A stretch of 16,429 bases of DNA from the NCBI GenBank assembly GCA_003559755.1, contig PWKM01000336.1, forward strand, positions 1 to 16,429, written 5' to 3'. Positions within the stretch are counted from its first letter, which is position 1. Every line of letters starts with the position of its first letter. The DNA is from Planctomycetota bacterium (GTDB lineage: Bacteria; Planctomycetota; PUPC01). The notes under the pieces were generated by a model that ran no database searches, had not been told where the DNA came from, and saw only the letters and a list, made by a program, of their open reading frames with translations. Made by a program: the position numbers and the translations under genes. This document shows positions 1 to 7,196 of the stretch, piece after piece.

Positions 1-254
1 AACGCCGGCTCGCCGCTGCAACTGAACGCCCGCTTCGGGATGGGCCGGGCGTCGATCAGTTCGGCCACCTCGGGCAGCGTCGGCCCCAGCCCCTCGGGAT
101 ACTGCTCGGTCAGGATTACCGGCAGCCCGAGCACGTCGGCCCCGCGGACCAGCTTCCCGACGTTGTCGAGCAGTGCCTCCCTCTCAACCATCGCCCGGGT
201 CAGCTTGTCCTGGACATCGATCACCACGAGCACGGCATCGTCTCGCTCCAGCAT
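1..254 (-). CDS. Isochorismatase-family cysteine hydrolase, C-terminus cut by the window edge
   Basis: The gene starts at ATG 254 and runs off the left edge after 84 codons. The visible part matches the isochorismatase/nicotinamidase fold, closest in style to YcaC-like hydrolases. It has a first strand VLVVIDVQDKL with the presumed catalytic Asp13, the segment PVILTEQYPEGLGPT, and PKRAFSC with the presumed catalytic Lys74. The nucleophilic Cys expected further on lies outside the window. Members of this family hydrolyse amides or vinyl ethers in the cytoplasm; the substrate cannot be told from this fragment. A GGAGGAG ribosome site sits just before the ATG and partly overlaps the stop codon region of the upstream heparinase-like gene, which ends 9 bases away. 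The two genes are therefore probably co-transcribed and translationally coupled. The family call is firm, the specific function unknown. Confidence 0.85.
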   Translation of the reverse strand, partial: MLERDDAVLVVIDVQDKLTRAMVEREALLDNVGKLVRGADVLGLPVILTEQYPEGLGPTLPEVAELIDARPIPKRAFSCSGEPA

Positions 255-263
255 CGCTCCTCC

Positions 264-2225
264 TTATCGCAACGTCTCGTCAAACTCGACCGAGCGCGGC
301 CGACCGGCGACATCGAGCCGGACCGTGCTCCCGTCGAACGCGAGCTCGAGCTCCGGCGGCCGGTCGCCCCGATAGGGCACCAGCAGGAAGGCCCCGCGCA
401 GGGGCAGGCCGGCCCGGGCACCCGCCACCAGCGTGGGCGACGGCTCGATGTGGTTGACCCGCTCGGAATACCAGCCCCGTGTCGGGTCGTACAGCCCCTT
501 CTCGACGACCACGTCGAACTCGCCTTCCATCAGCGGTCGGACGGCCAGGTTGGCGTCGTCATAGGTGGTGTGCCACACGCCGTCGGTCTCGTCGAGGTCG
601 CCGGGGAAGAACTGGAGCCGCGAGTGGACGCCGTGCTCGCCCTTGCCGGTCAGCCGGTCGAGGACGAGGAAGATGCCGGCCTCGTGGTCGTCCGGCCAGA
701 ACGTGATGCTCCGCCTGTGCTCGACGCCGATTCGGCCGTTCTCGCCGTAGCCCAGGGTGTGCGAGCCGGCGACTCGCTGGAACTCGTCGGCCGCCAGCCA
801 GGTGTTGCCCGTCAGTTTCGGGCCGGGGCAGTGGGTGTCGGGGAACCACCGGTCGGCCTGGTTCTCTCCGTCCACGCTGATGGTGCTGTGGGCCCGGGTC
901 GTGTTCAGATAATTCTGCCGCGAGTAGGGGTTGTTCGAGTCGTAGAGGTAGCGGCCGGGGTCGATGAGGAACGGTCGGCCGAGAGCCGACAACTGGAAGC
1001 TGAGCCGGTCGTCGTGCTGGTGTGACCGGCCCCACGGCCCGCCGTCGAACGCGAGGAACGTGGCGTCCCGGTCCCACCCGGTCCGCATCACGTACACCCC
1101 GCCGTGCTCGAACGCCTGCGACAGGACTTCCGGGGGCGCGCCCTCGCGGCCGTCGGTCCCGACGTACAGCCAGTCATCGCGGCCGCGCTCCCGGCCCATC
1201 CGCCGGAGCACTCGCCGATACCCCTGTCCGGCGGCCGCGTCGGAATCGTTGAACGCGACCGCCCGGCCGTCCGGCGTGCAGACCTGCATCGTGTAGTCGA
1301 GCATCCGGGCGGTCACCTCGTCGATGATGTCGGGCACCGCGATGCCTGCGGCCCGGCTCACCAACCTGCTGTTGAGCAGGAGCCGGAGCACGCACATGTG
1401 ATAGCCCTGCGTCAGCTCGAACTGGACCCCGTCGGGCAGGACCTGCCGCCGGGCCTCTTTCTCCATCTTGTCCCAGGCGTACTCGATGAACCGGTCGCGG
1501 TCCCGCAGTTCGGGCAGTCGCGCGGCCGTGCCCAGCATCCCGTCCGATCCGATCACGATCCAGTTGTTGCCCATCGTGGGGATGATCTGTTCGAGGTAGC
1601 CGAGCTGGTCGTGGATCGACTTGAGGACTCGGAGCAATTCGGGGGGCGTCCAGAACGGGACGTACCGGTCGAGATAGACCGCCCATTTCTGGCAATGGAT
1701 CGCGATGTTGAGGTAGGAGAGCCACACGCCGTTCGGCATGTCCCACTCGGTCTGCTCGGGCCGCCGCCAGAACCACGAGTCGGTCACGCAGCACTTGCTC
1801 ACCCAGTCGAGGACGAGCTCGGCTCCCTTGCGGTCGTACCGGTCGTCGCCGGTCGATCTCGCCGCCCGGTCGAGCACGTCGAGATATTTGAACCGGTTGA
1901 GATCGTGTACCCAGTGATCGTTGCCCGGGTTGTGGTTCCAGTCGATGTCGTCCCCGACGAAGTGGCGTTCGGCGTAGAACTCGAAGGTGTTGCCGAGCGC
2001 GGCGTCGGCCTCGGCCATCTCGGCGTCGCTGACCGGCTCGTCCGCCGTGCTTATCGTCAAGAGCTGCGGGGGCGGCGGGTCGCGGTCGAGGAAATGCCGG
2101 TGAACGGCCCGTCCGTCCTCGAACTCGCAGGCGAGCAGCTCGAGCGTCTTCCGCTCGAACTCGGCGTCGGTCAACCCCTGGTGGTCGAAGCTGCGAATGC
2201 GGCCGAAAATCTCGTCCCGTTCCAC
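264..2225 (-). CDS. Heparinase II/III-family protein (polysaccharide lyase-like), no signal peptide
   Basis: About 653 residues. Residue numbers below count from a TTG five codons upstream of the start used here. The N-terminal half has the alpha/alpha-toroid pattern of heparinase II/III and alginate lyases: WNHNPGNDHW at 101-110, TMGNNWIVIGSDG at 222-234, and FELTQGYHMC at 274-283. In that last motif the Tyr280-His281 pair fits the usual catalytic positions. The C-terminal beta-sandwich carries WGRSHQHDDRLSF at 403-415 and the DPGRYLYD segment. The family cleaves uronic-acid polysaccharides by beta-elimination. I see no signal peptide, so the enzyme may act on imported oligosaccharides in the cytoplasm. 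I chose GTG 2225 because GGAG lies 6 bases ahead of it; TTG 2240 has no ribosome site and an in-frame TAA lies just upstream. The gene follows a stand-alone AsnC-domain gene and precedes the isochorismatase-like gene on the same strand. The substrate is unknown. Confidence 0.85.
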   Translation of the reverse strand: MERDEIFGRIRSFDHQGLTDAEFERKTLELLACEFEDGRAVHRHFLDRDPPPPQLLTISTADEPVSDAEMAEADAALGNTFEFYAERHFVGDDIDWNHNPGNDHWVHDLNRFKYLDVLDRAARSTGDDRYDRKGAELVLDWVSKCCVTDSWFWRRPEQTEWDMPNGVWLSYLNIAIHCQKWAVYLDRYVPFWTPPELLRVLKSIHDQLGYLEQIIPTMGNNWIVIGSDGMLGTAARLPELRDRDRFIEYAWDKMEKEARRQVLPDGVQFELTQGYHMCVLRLLLNSRLVSRAAGIAVPDIIDEVTARMLDYTMQVCTPDGRAVAFNDSDAAAGQGYRRVLRRMGRERGRDDWLYVGTDGREGAPPEVLSQAFEHGGVYVMRTGWDRDATFLAFDGGPWGRSHQHDDRLSFQLSALGRPFLIDPGRYLYDSNNPYSRQNYLNTTRAHSTISVDGENQADRWFPDTHCPGPKLTGNTWLAADEFQRVAGSHTLGYGENGRIGVEHRRSITFWPDDHEAGIFLVLDRLTGKGEHGVHSRLQFFPGDLDETDGVWHTTYDDANLAVRPLMEGEFDVVVEKGLYDPTRGWYSERVNHIEPSPTLVAGARAGLPLRGAFLLVPYRGDRPPELELAFDGSTVRLDVAGRPRSVEFDETLR

Positions 2226-2290
2226 AACGTACTCCGGCAAGGATTAGTTGAACAAGGCCCGACCGGCCCGACCGGTGTCGTCGGTTCGAG

Positions 2291-2569
2291 CTATTCGAGC
2301 CCGATGGCGAACATCCGCTCCAGGTCGTGCTTGCTGTAGGTCCGGAAGGCGATCAGGGTCGTGGTGTTGCTGATGCCTTCCAGCTTGAGCATCTTGTTGG
2401 TCACGATTTCGGCGAGCTGGTCGTTGCTGTTCGAGCGGATGACCGCCACCAGGTCCCAGCCGCCGGCGACCGAGTACACCTCGGCGATACCGTCCATGTC
2501 GGCCAGCGTCTCCGCCGTCCTGTCGATCTCGTTCCGTCGCGCCTGAATCAGCACAAATGCGGTGACCAT
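2291..2569 (-). CDS. Stand-alone Lrp/AsnC ligand-binding (RAM) domain protein
   Basis: A 92-residue protein made only of the AsnC-type effector domain. It starts MVTAFVLIQ, has the typical GGWDLVAVIR strand with its Gly-x-x-Asp element at about 35-44, and ends in a TTTLIAF strand. The helix-turn-helix half of full Lrp/AsnC regulators is absent. Such stand-alone RAM proteins form dimers or higher oligomers and are thought to bind small effectors such as amino acids, or to pair with full-length Lrp proteins. The start at 2569 is supported by AGGAGG five bases upstream; an in-frame upstream extension to 2623 lacks such support and does not look conserved. It is first in a minus-strand operon with the heparinase-like and isochorismatase-like genes, 65 bases before the heparinase start. 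It may sense a metabolite for the operon, but without its own DNA-binding domain this is a guess. Confidence 0.85.
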   Translation of the reverse strand: MVTAFVLIQARRNEIDRTAETLADMDGIAEVYSVAGGWDLVAVIRSNSNDQLAEIVTNKMLKLEGISNTTTLIAFRTYSKHDLERMFAIGLE

Positions 2570-2650
2570 AGCGGCCTCCTTTCTCCAATGATGCCGGTTT
2601 TCATGGCCCGCGTGCCGCCACATGGCTCCGCGGCCCGTGCCTCGAACGCC

Positions 2651-2678
2651 AGTTTACGATATTGCGATGGAATTGCAA
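2651..2678 (-). promoter_or_regulatory. Candidate sigma70 promoter of the AsnC/heparinase operon, with an inverted repeat in the spacer
   Basis: On the minus strand TTGCAA (2673-2678) is followed after 16 bases by TAAACT (2651-2656), about 80 bases ahead of the AsnC-domain gene. The perfect inverted repeat TATTGC (2660-2665)/GCAATA (2675-2680), with a 9-base gap, overlaps the -35 box and the spacer, the usual place for a repressor operator. This is motif reading only. Confidence 0.4.
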
Positions 2679-2694
2679 TACCGCCCGCCCGCCG

Positions 2695-2723
2695 TTGACA
2701 ACGGCCCGCCCGCCCATCAGAAT
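2695..2723 (+). promoter_or_regulatory. Candidate sigma70 promoter for the four-helix-bundle/toxin-antitoxin cassette
   Basis: A perfect TTGACA at 2695-2700 is followed after 17 bases by CAGAAT at 2718-2723. The start codon of the first gene lies at 2815, giving a leader of about 85 bases. It is back to back with the minus-strand promoter, so the two operons share one control region. Confidence 0.5.
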
Positions 2724-2814
2724 AGGGCCGGAACGGGCACCGGGCACCTCGAGAGGGATGCACTCTGATGAGACCGCACACGTTGTTCAACTTGTCATGG
2801 AGAGGAACCCGCCA

Positions 2815-3401
2815 ATGACCGCTGACCGGCCGGAAAAACCGGTCCGTCCGCACGGCGGGTACCGCCGCCTCCGGTCGTACCAGATGGCCGAGATCGTCTA
2901 TGATGCGACCGCGGCGTTCTGCGACCGGTTCATCCCCCGCCGCTCGCGCACGCACGACCAGATGGTCCAGGCCGCCCGGAGCGGCAAGCAGAACATCGCC
3001 GAGGGAGCATGGGCTCCGGCACGTCGAGCAAGGGCGAGCTCAAGCTGGTCGGCGTCGCACGGGCCAGCTTGGAGGAACTGCTGCTCGACTGCGAGGACTT
3101 CCTCCGCCAGCGCGACCTCCCGCTCTGGGTCAAGGACCACCCCCGGGCGAAGGCCGTGCGCAAGCTGGCCTACAAGGAAGAGAAGTCCTATAAGACGTAT
3201 AAGGCCTATATCGAGGAGGGGCCGCCCGAGGTCGCGGCCAACGCCCTCCTGTGCCTGGTCCACCAGACGAACTACCTGCTCGACCGGCAGATGCGGCGGC
3301 TGGAGGAGCAGTTCCTCGACGAGGGCGGGTTCACCGAGCGGCTCTACCGCTCGCGACGGGCCGCACGGGACAACCGCAACCGGCGAGATGAGCGTTACTG
3401 A
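2815..3401 (+). pseudogene. Four-helix-bundle (suffix-domain type) protein, broken by a one-base frameshift
   Basis: Residues 1-64 or so read in one frame from ATG 2815 (GGYRRLRSYQMAEIVYDAT ... ARSGKQNIAEG). The rest continues in another frame from 3006 (SMGSGTSSKGELKL ... ARASLEELLLDCEDFL ... ANALLCLVHQTNYLLDRQ), ending at TGA 3399-3401. Joined, they give the normal layout of four-helix-bundle suffix-domain proteins, in which the two halves are continuous. One base is missing near GAGGGAGCATG (3001-3011). Relatives include small bundle proteins inserted in rRNA intervening sequences and the accessory protein of diversity-generating retroelements; their role is poorly known. The first frame stays open to 3408 but gives an Arg/Ser-rich tail with no family likeness. 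A GAGG sequence four bases ahead of ATG 3009 could allow the 130-residue C-terminal half to be made alone. A sequencing or assembly error is an equal explanation. The DUF4258 gene starts 11 bases later. Confidence 0.75.
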
Positions 3402-3412
3402 GGAGTAGATGC

Positions 3413-3721
3413 ATGAATCTGTCGATGCTTCAGCGCGCGGTCCGGGAGGGACGTATCCAGTGGCGCCAACATGCCCTGCAGCGCATGATCGAGCGGGACA
3501 TTTCCCGCGACCGGGTGTGTGCTGCAATACTGAACGGCGAGATCATAGAAGACTATTCGGCTGATCGTCCGTTCCCTTCCGTCCTGCTGTTGGCATTTGT
3601 CGAGGGCGGACCGCTGCACGTCGTGGTTGCGCTCGACCCCGGGGCGGAGTATGCTTACATTATCACCGCCTACGAACCCCGGGCGGACCGCTTCGGCCCC
3701 GATTTCCGGACGAGGAGATGA
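3413..3721 (+). CDS. DUF4258-domain protein, probable toxin of a toxin-antitoxin pair
   Basis: A 102-residue protein with the DUF4258 pattern: a start helix with QHALQRMIERDI (His20, Arg24, Arg28), then GEIIEDY at 42-48, a Pro55-Ser-Val-Leu-Leu strand, PLHVVVALD at 67-75, and ITAYEP at 84-89. DUF4258 proteins resemble the RelE/BrnT fold class and are often found beside YgiT-type zinc-finger antitoxins; most have not been tested. AGGAG lies 7 bases ahead of ATG 3413. Its TGA overlaps the first of three tandem ATG codons of the next gene, so translation of the pair is coupled. The order toxin then antitoxin is like that of mqsRA. Base composition is a little more AT-rich than in the neighbours, as is common for mobile toxin-antitoxin modules. 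Domain call firm, toxin role inferred from context. Confidence 0.8.
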   Translation: MNLSMLQRAVREGRIQWRQHALQRMIERDISRDRVCAAILNGEIIEDYSADRPFPSVLLLAFVEGGPLHVVVALDPGAEYAYIITAYEPRADRFGPDFRTRR

Positions 3722-3723
3722 TG

Positions 3724-3966
3724 ATGAAGAACGAAGCGACGGCCCACCGCTGCCCCCTGTGCGGCGGGCACATCGAACAGGGTGAGACCGTGTTCACCGC
3801 CGAGCTCGGGTTCGGCGTCGTCGTCGTGCGCCACGTGCCCGCCACCACGTGCCGCGACTGCGGAGAATCGTGGCTCGACGACGAGACCGCCGACCGGCTC
3901 GAAACGATGGTCGATCGGGCACGCCGCGAACAGAGCCAGGTCGAAGTCATCGCCTATAAGAACTGA
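3724..3966 (+). CDS. YgiT/MqsA-type zinc-finger protein, probable antitoxin
   Basis: An 80-residue protein with two zinc-binding knuckles, CPLCGG (Cys10, Cys13) and CRDCGESW (Cys43, Cys46), on each side of a short beta segment. This is the N-terminal domain of MqsA-like antitoxins. The C-terminal helix-turn-helix of full MqsA is absent; only a charged helix (DRLETMVDRARREQ) follows. Three ATG codons stand in a row at 3718, 3721 and 3724. The GAGGAG site is directly adjacent to the first and six bases from the third, so 3724 is the best start. It is coupled to the DUF4258 gene and probably neutralises it. Without a DNA-binding domain, autoregulation would need another factor. Confidence 0.8.
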   Translation: MKNEATAHRCPLCGGHIEQGETVFTAELGFGVVVVRHVPATTCRDCGESWLDDETADRLETMVDRARREQSQVEVIAYKN

Positions 3967-4107
3967 TCCCGCGGGCTGCCATGGCCCGCATCTACCACGC
4001 CGACTTCTACAGACTTCGGCGCGACCGGGCATCGACCGAGATCGACGAGCGGTACCCGGCGGTGGAGGGGGCGGTGCTCGACCTCGATGAGCGGCCGGCC
4101 GGGCCGG

Positions 4108-5334
4108 TCAGCCCCGGCCGAAGCTCGTGAGCCGGGCCATCAGCCGGTCGAGCTGTTCGCGGACGGCGGGATCGGGGGCCGCGGTGTCGGTCGCCAGCCG
4201 GAGCAGCCCCTCCCGCAGGGGCCAGCCGTGTTCGTTGTGGTCGAGCAGGTTGAGGAAGGTGAGCTGAGCACGCCGGCGCTCGGCCGGATCGTCCGAGTCG
4301 ATCATCGCCCCCCGGCGCAGTCGCGGCCGGTACCACGACTCGAACAGGGCCAGGCACTGCTCGGTCCAGAGCGGCGTCAGGGCGGCTTCGTCGGCCAGCG
4401 GCTCGGCCAGTGCGTCGAGCAGCTCGAGGTATTCCGTCCGCCGCCGGCCCCGGAGGAGCGTGATCCCGCCGTCCGGCGTCTGTGTGAACGGATGGAGGGC
4501 GACCTCGACGACGCCCGACGCCCCCACGCCCATCTCCAGCAGGAACGAGCTGGTCGTCTCCGGTTCCGGTTCGTGCCAGTCGAACAGGAGGTTGCCCAAG
4601 CTGTAGGCGATGGGCCGGCCGCCGTCGAGTTCGACTCCCTGGGGCACGTGCGGGTGGTGGCCGACCACCGCCGCGGCGCCGGCGTCGAGCAGCTCGCGGA
4701 AGAACCGGCGCAGCATCGGCGATGGGAACAGCACCTGCTCCTTGCCGGTGTGGATGACGGGGATGACCACGTCGCTGGTCTCGGCCGCTTCCGCCACCGC
4801 CCGCCGGTCGGCGAGGTGGTCGATCCGGGCCGGGCCCGGCCCGTCGGGCGGGATGGCGCCCTCGATGGTCGCCGTGTTCACCAGGGCGATGCGGAGCCCG
4901 CCCGCGTCCAGGACGAGCGGGGCGCGGGCATCGGGCCGGTTCCGGGCGGCCCCCACGGTCCGGATGCCGGCGGAGTCGAGCGCGTCGAGCGTCTCGAGCA
5001 GGCCGTCGGCCCCCTGGTCCATCGTGTGGTTGTTGGCCAGGCAGGCGACGTGCACGGGGAGCCGGGCGAGCGATGATGCGACGTCGGGCGCGGCTCGGAA
5101 GTTCGGCCCCAGCTTGTCGATGGGGGATTCCCGGCGGCAGAGCGGCGCCTCCAGGTTCACCACGGCGAGGTCGGCCCGTTCGAACAGCGGCCTGCAATCG
5201 CCGAACGCGGCGTCCAGGTCGCCCCGTTCCAGCATCTGCCCCGCCCGGTTGATCGGGCACAGGTCGCCGCCGAACAGCAGCCGGGCGGCGACCGGCTCGT
5301 GGCGGAGGGTTCTCTTGCCGTCAGGTCCGAACAT
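4108..5334 (-). CDS. CapA-family protein (poly-gamma-glutamate-type metallophosphoesterase fold)
   Basis: 408 residues. The CapA/PGA_cap motifs appear in order: FGGDLCPIN with Asp24, VVNLEAPL with Asn60 and Glu62, LANNHTMDQG with Asn101 and His103, IPVIHTGKEQ with His195, GHHPHVPQG with His226, His227 and His229, and YSLGNLLFD. These are the metal-binding residues of a calcineurin-like phosphoesterase fold. CapA takes part in poly-gamma-glutamate capsule synthesis in Bacillus, but most relatives stand outside capsule operons and have no known substrate. Here there are no capB/capC neighbours, no signal peptide and no membrane segment, so a cytoplasmic hydrolase of unknown substrate is as likely. 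The start at 5334 has GGGAGG five bases upstream. The gene appears monocistronic, with its own promoter at 5377-5405. Confidence 0.88.
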   Translation of the reverse strand: MFGPDGKRTLRHEPVAARLLFGGDLCPINRAGQMLERGDLDAAFGDCRPLFERADLAVVNLEAPLCRRESPIDKLGPNFRAAPDVASSLARLPVHVACLANNHTMDQGADGLLETLDALDSAGIRTVGAARNRPDARAPLVLDAGGLRIALVNTATIEGAIPPDGPGPARIDHLADRRAVAEAAETSDVVIPVIHTGKEQVLFPSPMLRRFFRELLDAGAAAVVGHHPHVPQGVELDGGRPIAYSLGNLLFDWHEPEPETTSSFLLEMGVGASGVVEVALHPFTQTPDGGITLLRGRRRTEYLELLDALAEPLADEAALTPLWTEQCLALFESWYRPRLRRGAMIDSDDPAERRRAQLTFLNLLDHNEHGWPLREGLLRLATDTAAPDPAVREQLDRLMARLTSFGRG

Positions 5335-5376
5335 ACTCGCCTCCCATATTGCCGGTCTTTCCGGGCGTCGTCGGGC

Positions 5377-5405
5377 ATTCTAGCAGGCCGGAATCTTCCC
5401 GGCAA
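5377..5405 (-). promoter_or_regulatory. Candidate sigma70 promoter of the CapA-family gene
   Basis: On the minus strand TTGCCG (5400-5405) is followed after 17 bases by TAGAAT (5377-5382), a five-of-six match to the -10 consensus. The start codon lies about 40 bases further on, with a GGGAGG ribosome site between. Confidence 0.5.
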
Positions 5406-5562
5406 CGGCCGGGCGCGTCCCGCCCGGTGCCACATCCGGTCGCGGGCCGAAACGGTCGCTTGGGTTTGCTTCCTGCGTGCCCGGGGGGTTGGCCTTGCTG
5501 TGCAGGCGGCTTTTTGCAGCAGGTCCGGATCGCGCTGTTTCGACAATTCCGCCGTCCGCCGC

Positions 5563-5590
5563 TTGACAACGGTAGCGGTCATGATATCTT
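5563..5590 (+). promoter_or_regulatory. Candidate sigma70 promoter ahead of the GAF histidine kinase
   Basis: A perfect TTGACA at 5563-5568 is followed after 16 bases by TATCTT at 5585-5590. Transcription would begin near 5597, leaving a leader of about 260 bases before ATG 5855. No other gene on the plus strand would be served by it. Confidence 0.45.
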
Positions 5591-5854
5591 GGAGATTGAC
5601 GATGTTTTTGGGTGCATGTAACGGATGGCAAGCAAGGGGCCGGCCATGAGACGACGCGCCGACAGGTCTGTACCAATTCGCTGGCAGTCCCAGCGTCCGA
5701 CTTACCTTTCCACCGCACGTTTTACCAGTGAGCGATCGAACGCCAGTACTCGCACGGGGCCCGGCTCTCGGGTCCGTGCCCGTGCCCTGTCGTGGCGCAG
5801 GGCGGGTGCCCACCGCAACCGTTCGCGGCGGAAACGGGCCAGTTAGGCCGCCGC
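5591..5854 (+). other. Probable long 5' leader of the histidine kinase gene
   Basis: Between the promoter and the kinase start there is no recognisable gene. A 67-codon frame from ATG 5646 (AGGGG six bases upstream) to TAG 5846 ends 8 bases before the kinase ATG. It codes only for an Arg/Ser-rich chain without family likeness, so it is either a leader peptide coupled to the kinase or chance. The stretch 5757-5785 is GC-rich and self-complementary in part, but I see no known riboswitch. The rest of the 5335-5854 gap, between the CapA promoter and this promoter, shows nothing else. Confidence 0.3.
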
Positions 5855-7150
5855 ATGGCCGATGCGGGTGACGCCGGCCTGCGGTATCCCGCCATCCGTT
5901 CGCCTGATATATCCCCCGACGAGTGGGCCCCGGCCGAGCGAGCGGCCCTCGATGCGATCAACCGCATGGTGGCGGGCGCCGAGTCGCTGGAACGGATCGT
6001 CGATTTCCTGTTCGAGACCACCCGCGATATCTTCCCCTGCGACCGGATTTCGGTCGCGTTCATCGAGGAAGAGGGCCACCGGGTCCGCTCCTACTACACC
6101 GTCGCCGACTACGCCCCCATCCACCTGAAAAACGGCTATGCCGAGGACCTGGCCGACAGTTCGCTCGAGCGGGTGATCGAGCGGGGGACGCCGCGGATCA
6201 TCGGCGACCTCGAGGCGTACGCACGGGAACACCCCGACAGCAAGTCGACCCGGTTGATCCTGAGCGAGGGGGTCCGGTCGAACCTCACCTGCCCGCTGAC
6301 CGTGGACGGCCGCAAGGTCGGCCTGCTGTTCCGCAGTTCGCGCCGCCCGAACAGCTACGGCGACCGCGAGGTCCGGCTCCACCTGGCGGTGGCCGAACGG
6401 CTGGCCCAGGCGGTCGAGAAAGCGTATCGGATCGAGCAGCTCGAGGCGGCCAACACCGCCTACACCGAGATGCTGGGGTTCGTGAGCCACGAGCTGAAGG
6501 CCCCGATCGCATCGCTGGTCAGCAACGCCGAGCTGGTCGCCGGGGGGTATCTGGGCGAGTTGAACGACCGGCAGCGGGAGCGGCTGGAACGGATGATGGC
6601 CCGGGGACGGCACCTGCTGCGGATGGTCGGCGAGTACCTCGACCTCGCCCGGGTCGAGGGGCGCGACCTCGAGCCGGAGTTCCGCCTGGTCGAGGATTTC
6701 GAGGGCGCGGTCATCGGCCCGGCGCTGGAGACGGCCGGCAGCGTCATCGAGGAGAACGAGATGCGGGTCGAGCGCGACGTGCTCGAATCGCCGCTCGCCG
6801 TGGAGTGCGACCCCGACCTGCTCCGCATCGTGATGACCAACCTGCTCACCAACGCGGCGAAGTACGGCCGGGGCGGGGGCCGCATCCGGGTGCAGGCGAA
6901 CTCCGGCCCGGACGTGCTCGAGGTCGGCGTGTTCAACGAGGGTCCCGGATTCTCGCCGGAGAGCCGGGCCAAGCTGTTCCGCAAGTTCTCGCGGCTGAAC
7001 GAGCCGGAGCTCAAGAAGAAGGACGGGACGGGCGTCGGGCTTTACACCTGCTGGCGGCTGATCCGCGCCCACGGCGGGACGATCACCGCCGACTCGGAGC
7101 CGGGCAAGTGGGCCGAGTTCTCGTTCCGCATCCCCCAGCCGCCGGGCTGA
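5855..7150 (+). CDS. Soluble GAF-domain sensor histidine kinase
   Basis: 431 residues from ATG 5855. A GAF-like sensor domain spans roughly 45-190 (SLERIVDFLFETTRDIFPCDR ... GVRSNLTCPL ... VGLLFRSS). It is followed by a short linking helix, then a HisKA dimerisation domain with FVSHELKAPI (phospho-acceptor His212). The HATPase domain has the N box LLTNAAKYG (Asn333), a G1 box NEGPGF and a G2 box DGTGVGLYTCWRLIRAHGG. The G1 box has Asn361 where most kinases have Asp; related kinases share this. There are no membrane segments, so it senses something in the cytoplasm. No response regulator lies next to it, so it is an orphan kinase. The start is uncertain: GTG 5792 would add 21 unconserved-looking residues, and neither start has a strong ribosome site. 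Confidence 0.88.
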   Translation: MADAGDAGLRYPAIRSPDISPDEWAPAERAALDAINRMVAGAESLERIVDFLFETTRDIFPCDRISVAFIEEEGHRVRSYYTVADYAPIHLKNGYAEDLADSSLERVIERGTPRIIGDLEAYAREHPDSKSTRLILSEGVRSNLTCPLTVDGRKVGLLFRSSRRPNSYGDREVRLHLAVAERLAQAVEKAYRIEQLEAANTAYTEMLGFVSHELKAPIASLVSNAELVAGGYLGELNDRQRERLERMMARGRHLLRMVGEYLDLARVEGRDLEPEFRLVEDFEGAVIGPALETAGSVIEENEMRVERDVLESPLAVECDPDLLRIVMTNLLTNAAKYGRGGGRIRVQANSGPDVLEVGVFNEGPGFSPESRAKLFRKFSRLNEPELKKKDGTGVGLYTCWRLIRAHGGTITADSEPGKWAEFSFRIPQPPG

Positions 7151-7196
7151 GCACCGGAGCGGTCAGCCCGGCTCGCCGACATCCCGCAACGCCCGC

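Noticed and set aside
3004..3009. Programmed -1 frameshifting in the four-helix-bundle gene
   Set aside because: No slippery heptamer or downstream structure is evident at the break; a plain one-base deletion or error explains it better.
2815..3401. Diversity-generating retroelement or retron, suggested by the four-helix-bundle protein
   Set aside because: There is no reverse transcriptase, template repeat or variable repeat in the window.
3981..4130. A 49-codon open frame beginning MARIYHADFYRLRRDR after the zinc-finger gene
   Set aside because: No ribosome site, overlaps the 3' end of the CapA-family gene on the other strand, and ends in low-complexity residues. The first part faintly recalls the start of restriction-modification proteins, so a decayed fragment is possible, but the evidence is too thin to annotate.
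5646..5846. A 67-codon Arg/Ser-rich frame ahead of the histidine kinase
   Set aside because: The composition is what GC-rich DNA gives in a non-coding frame; only the AGGGG before its ATG speaks for it.
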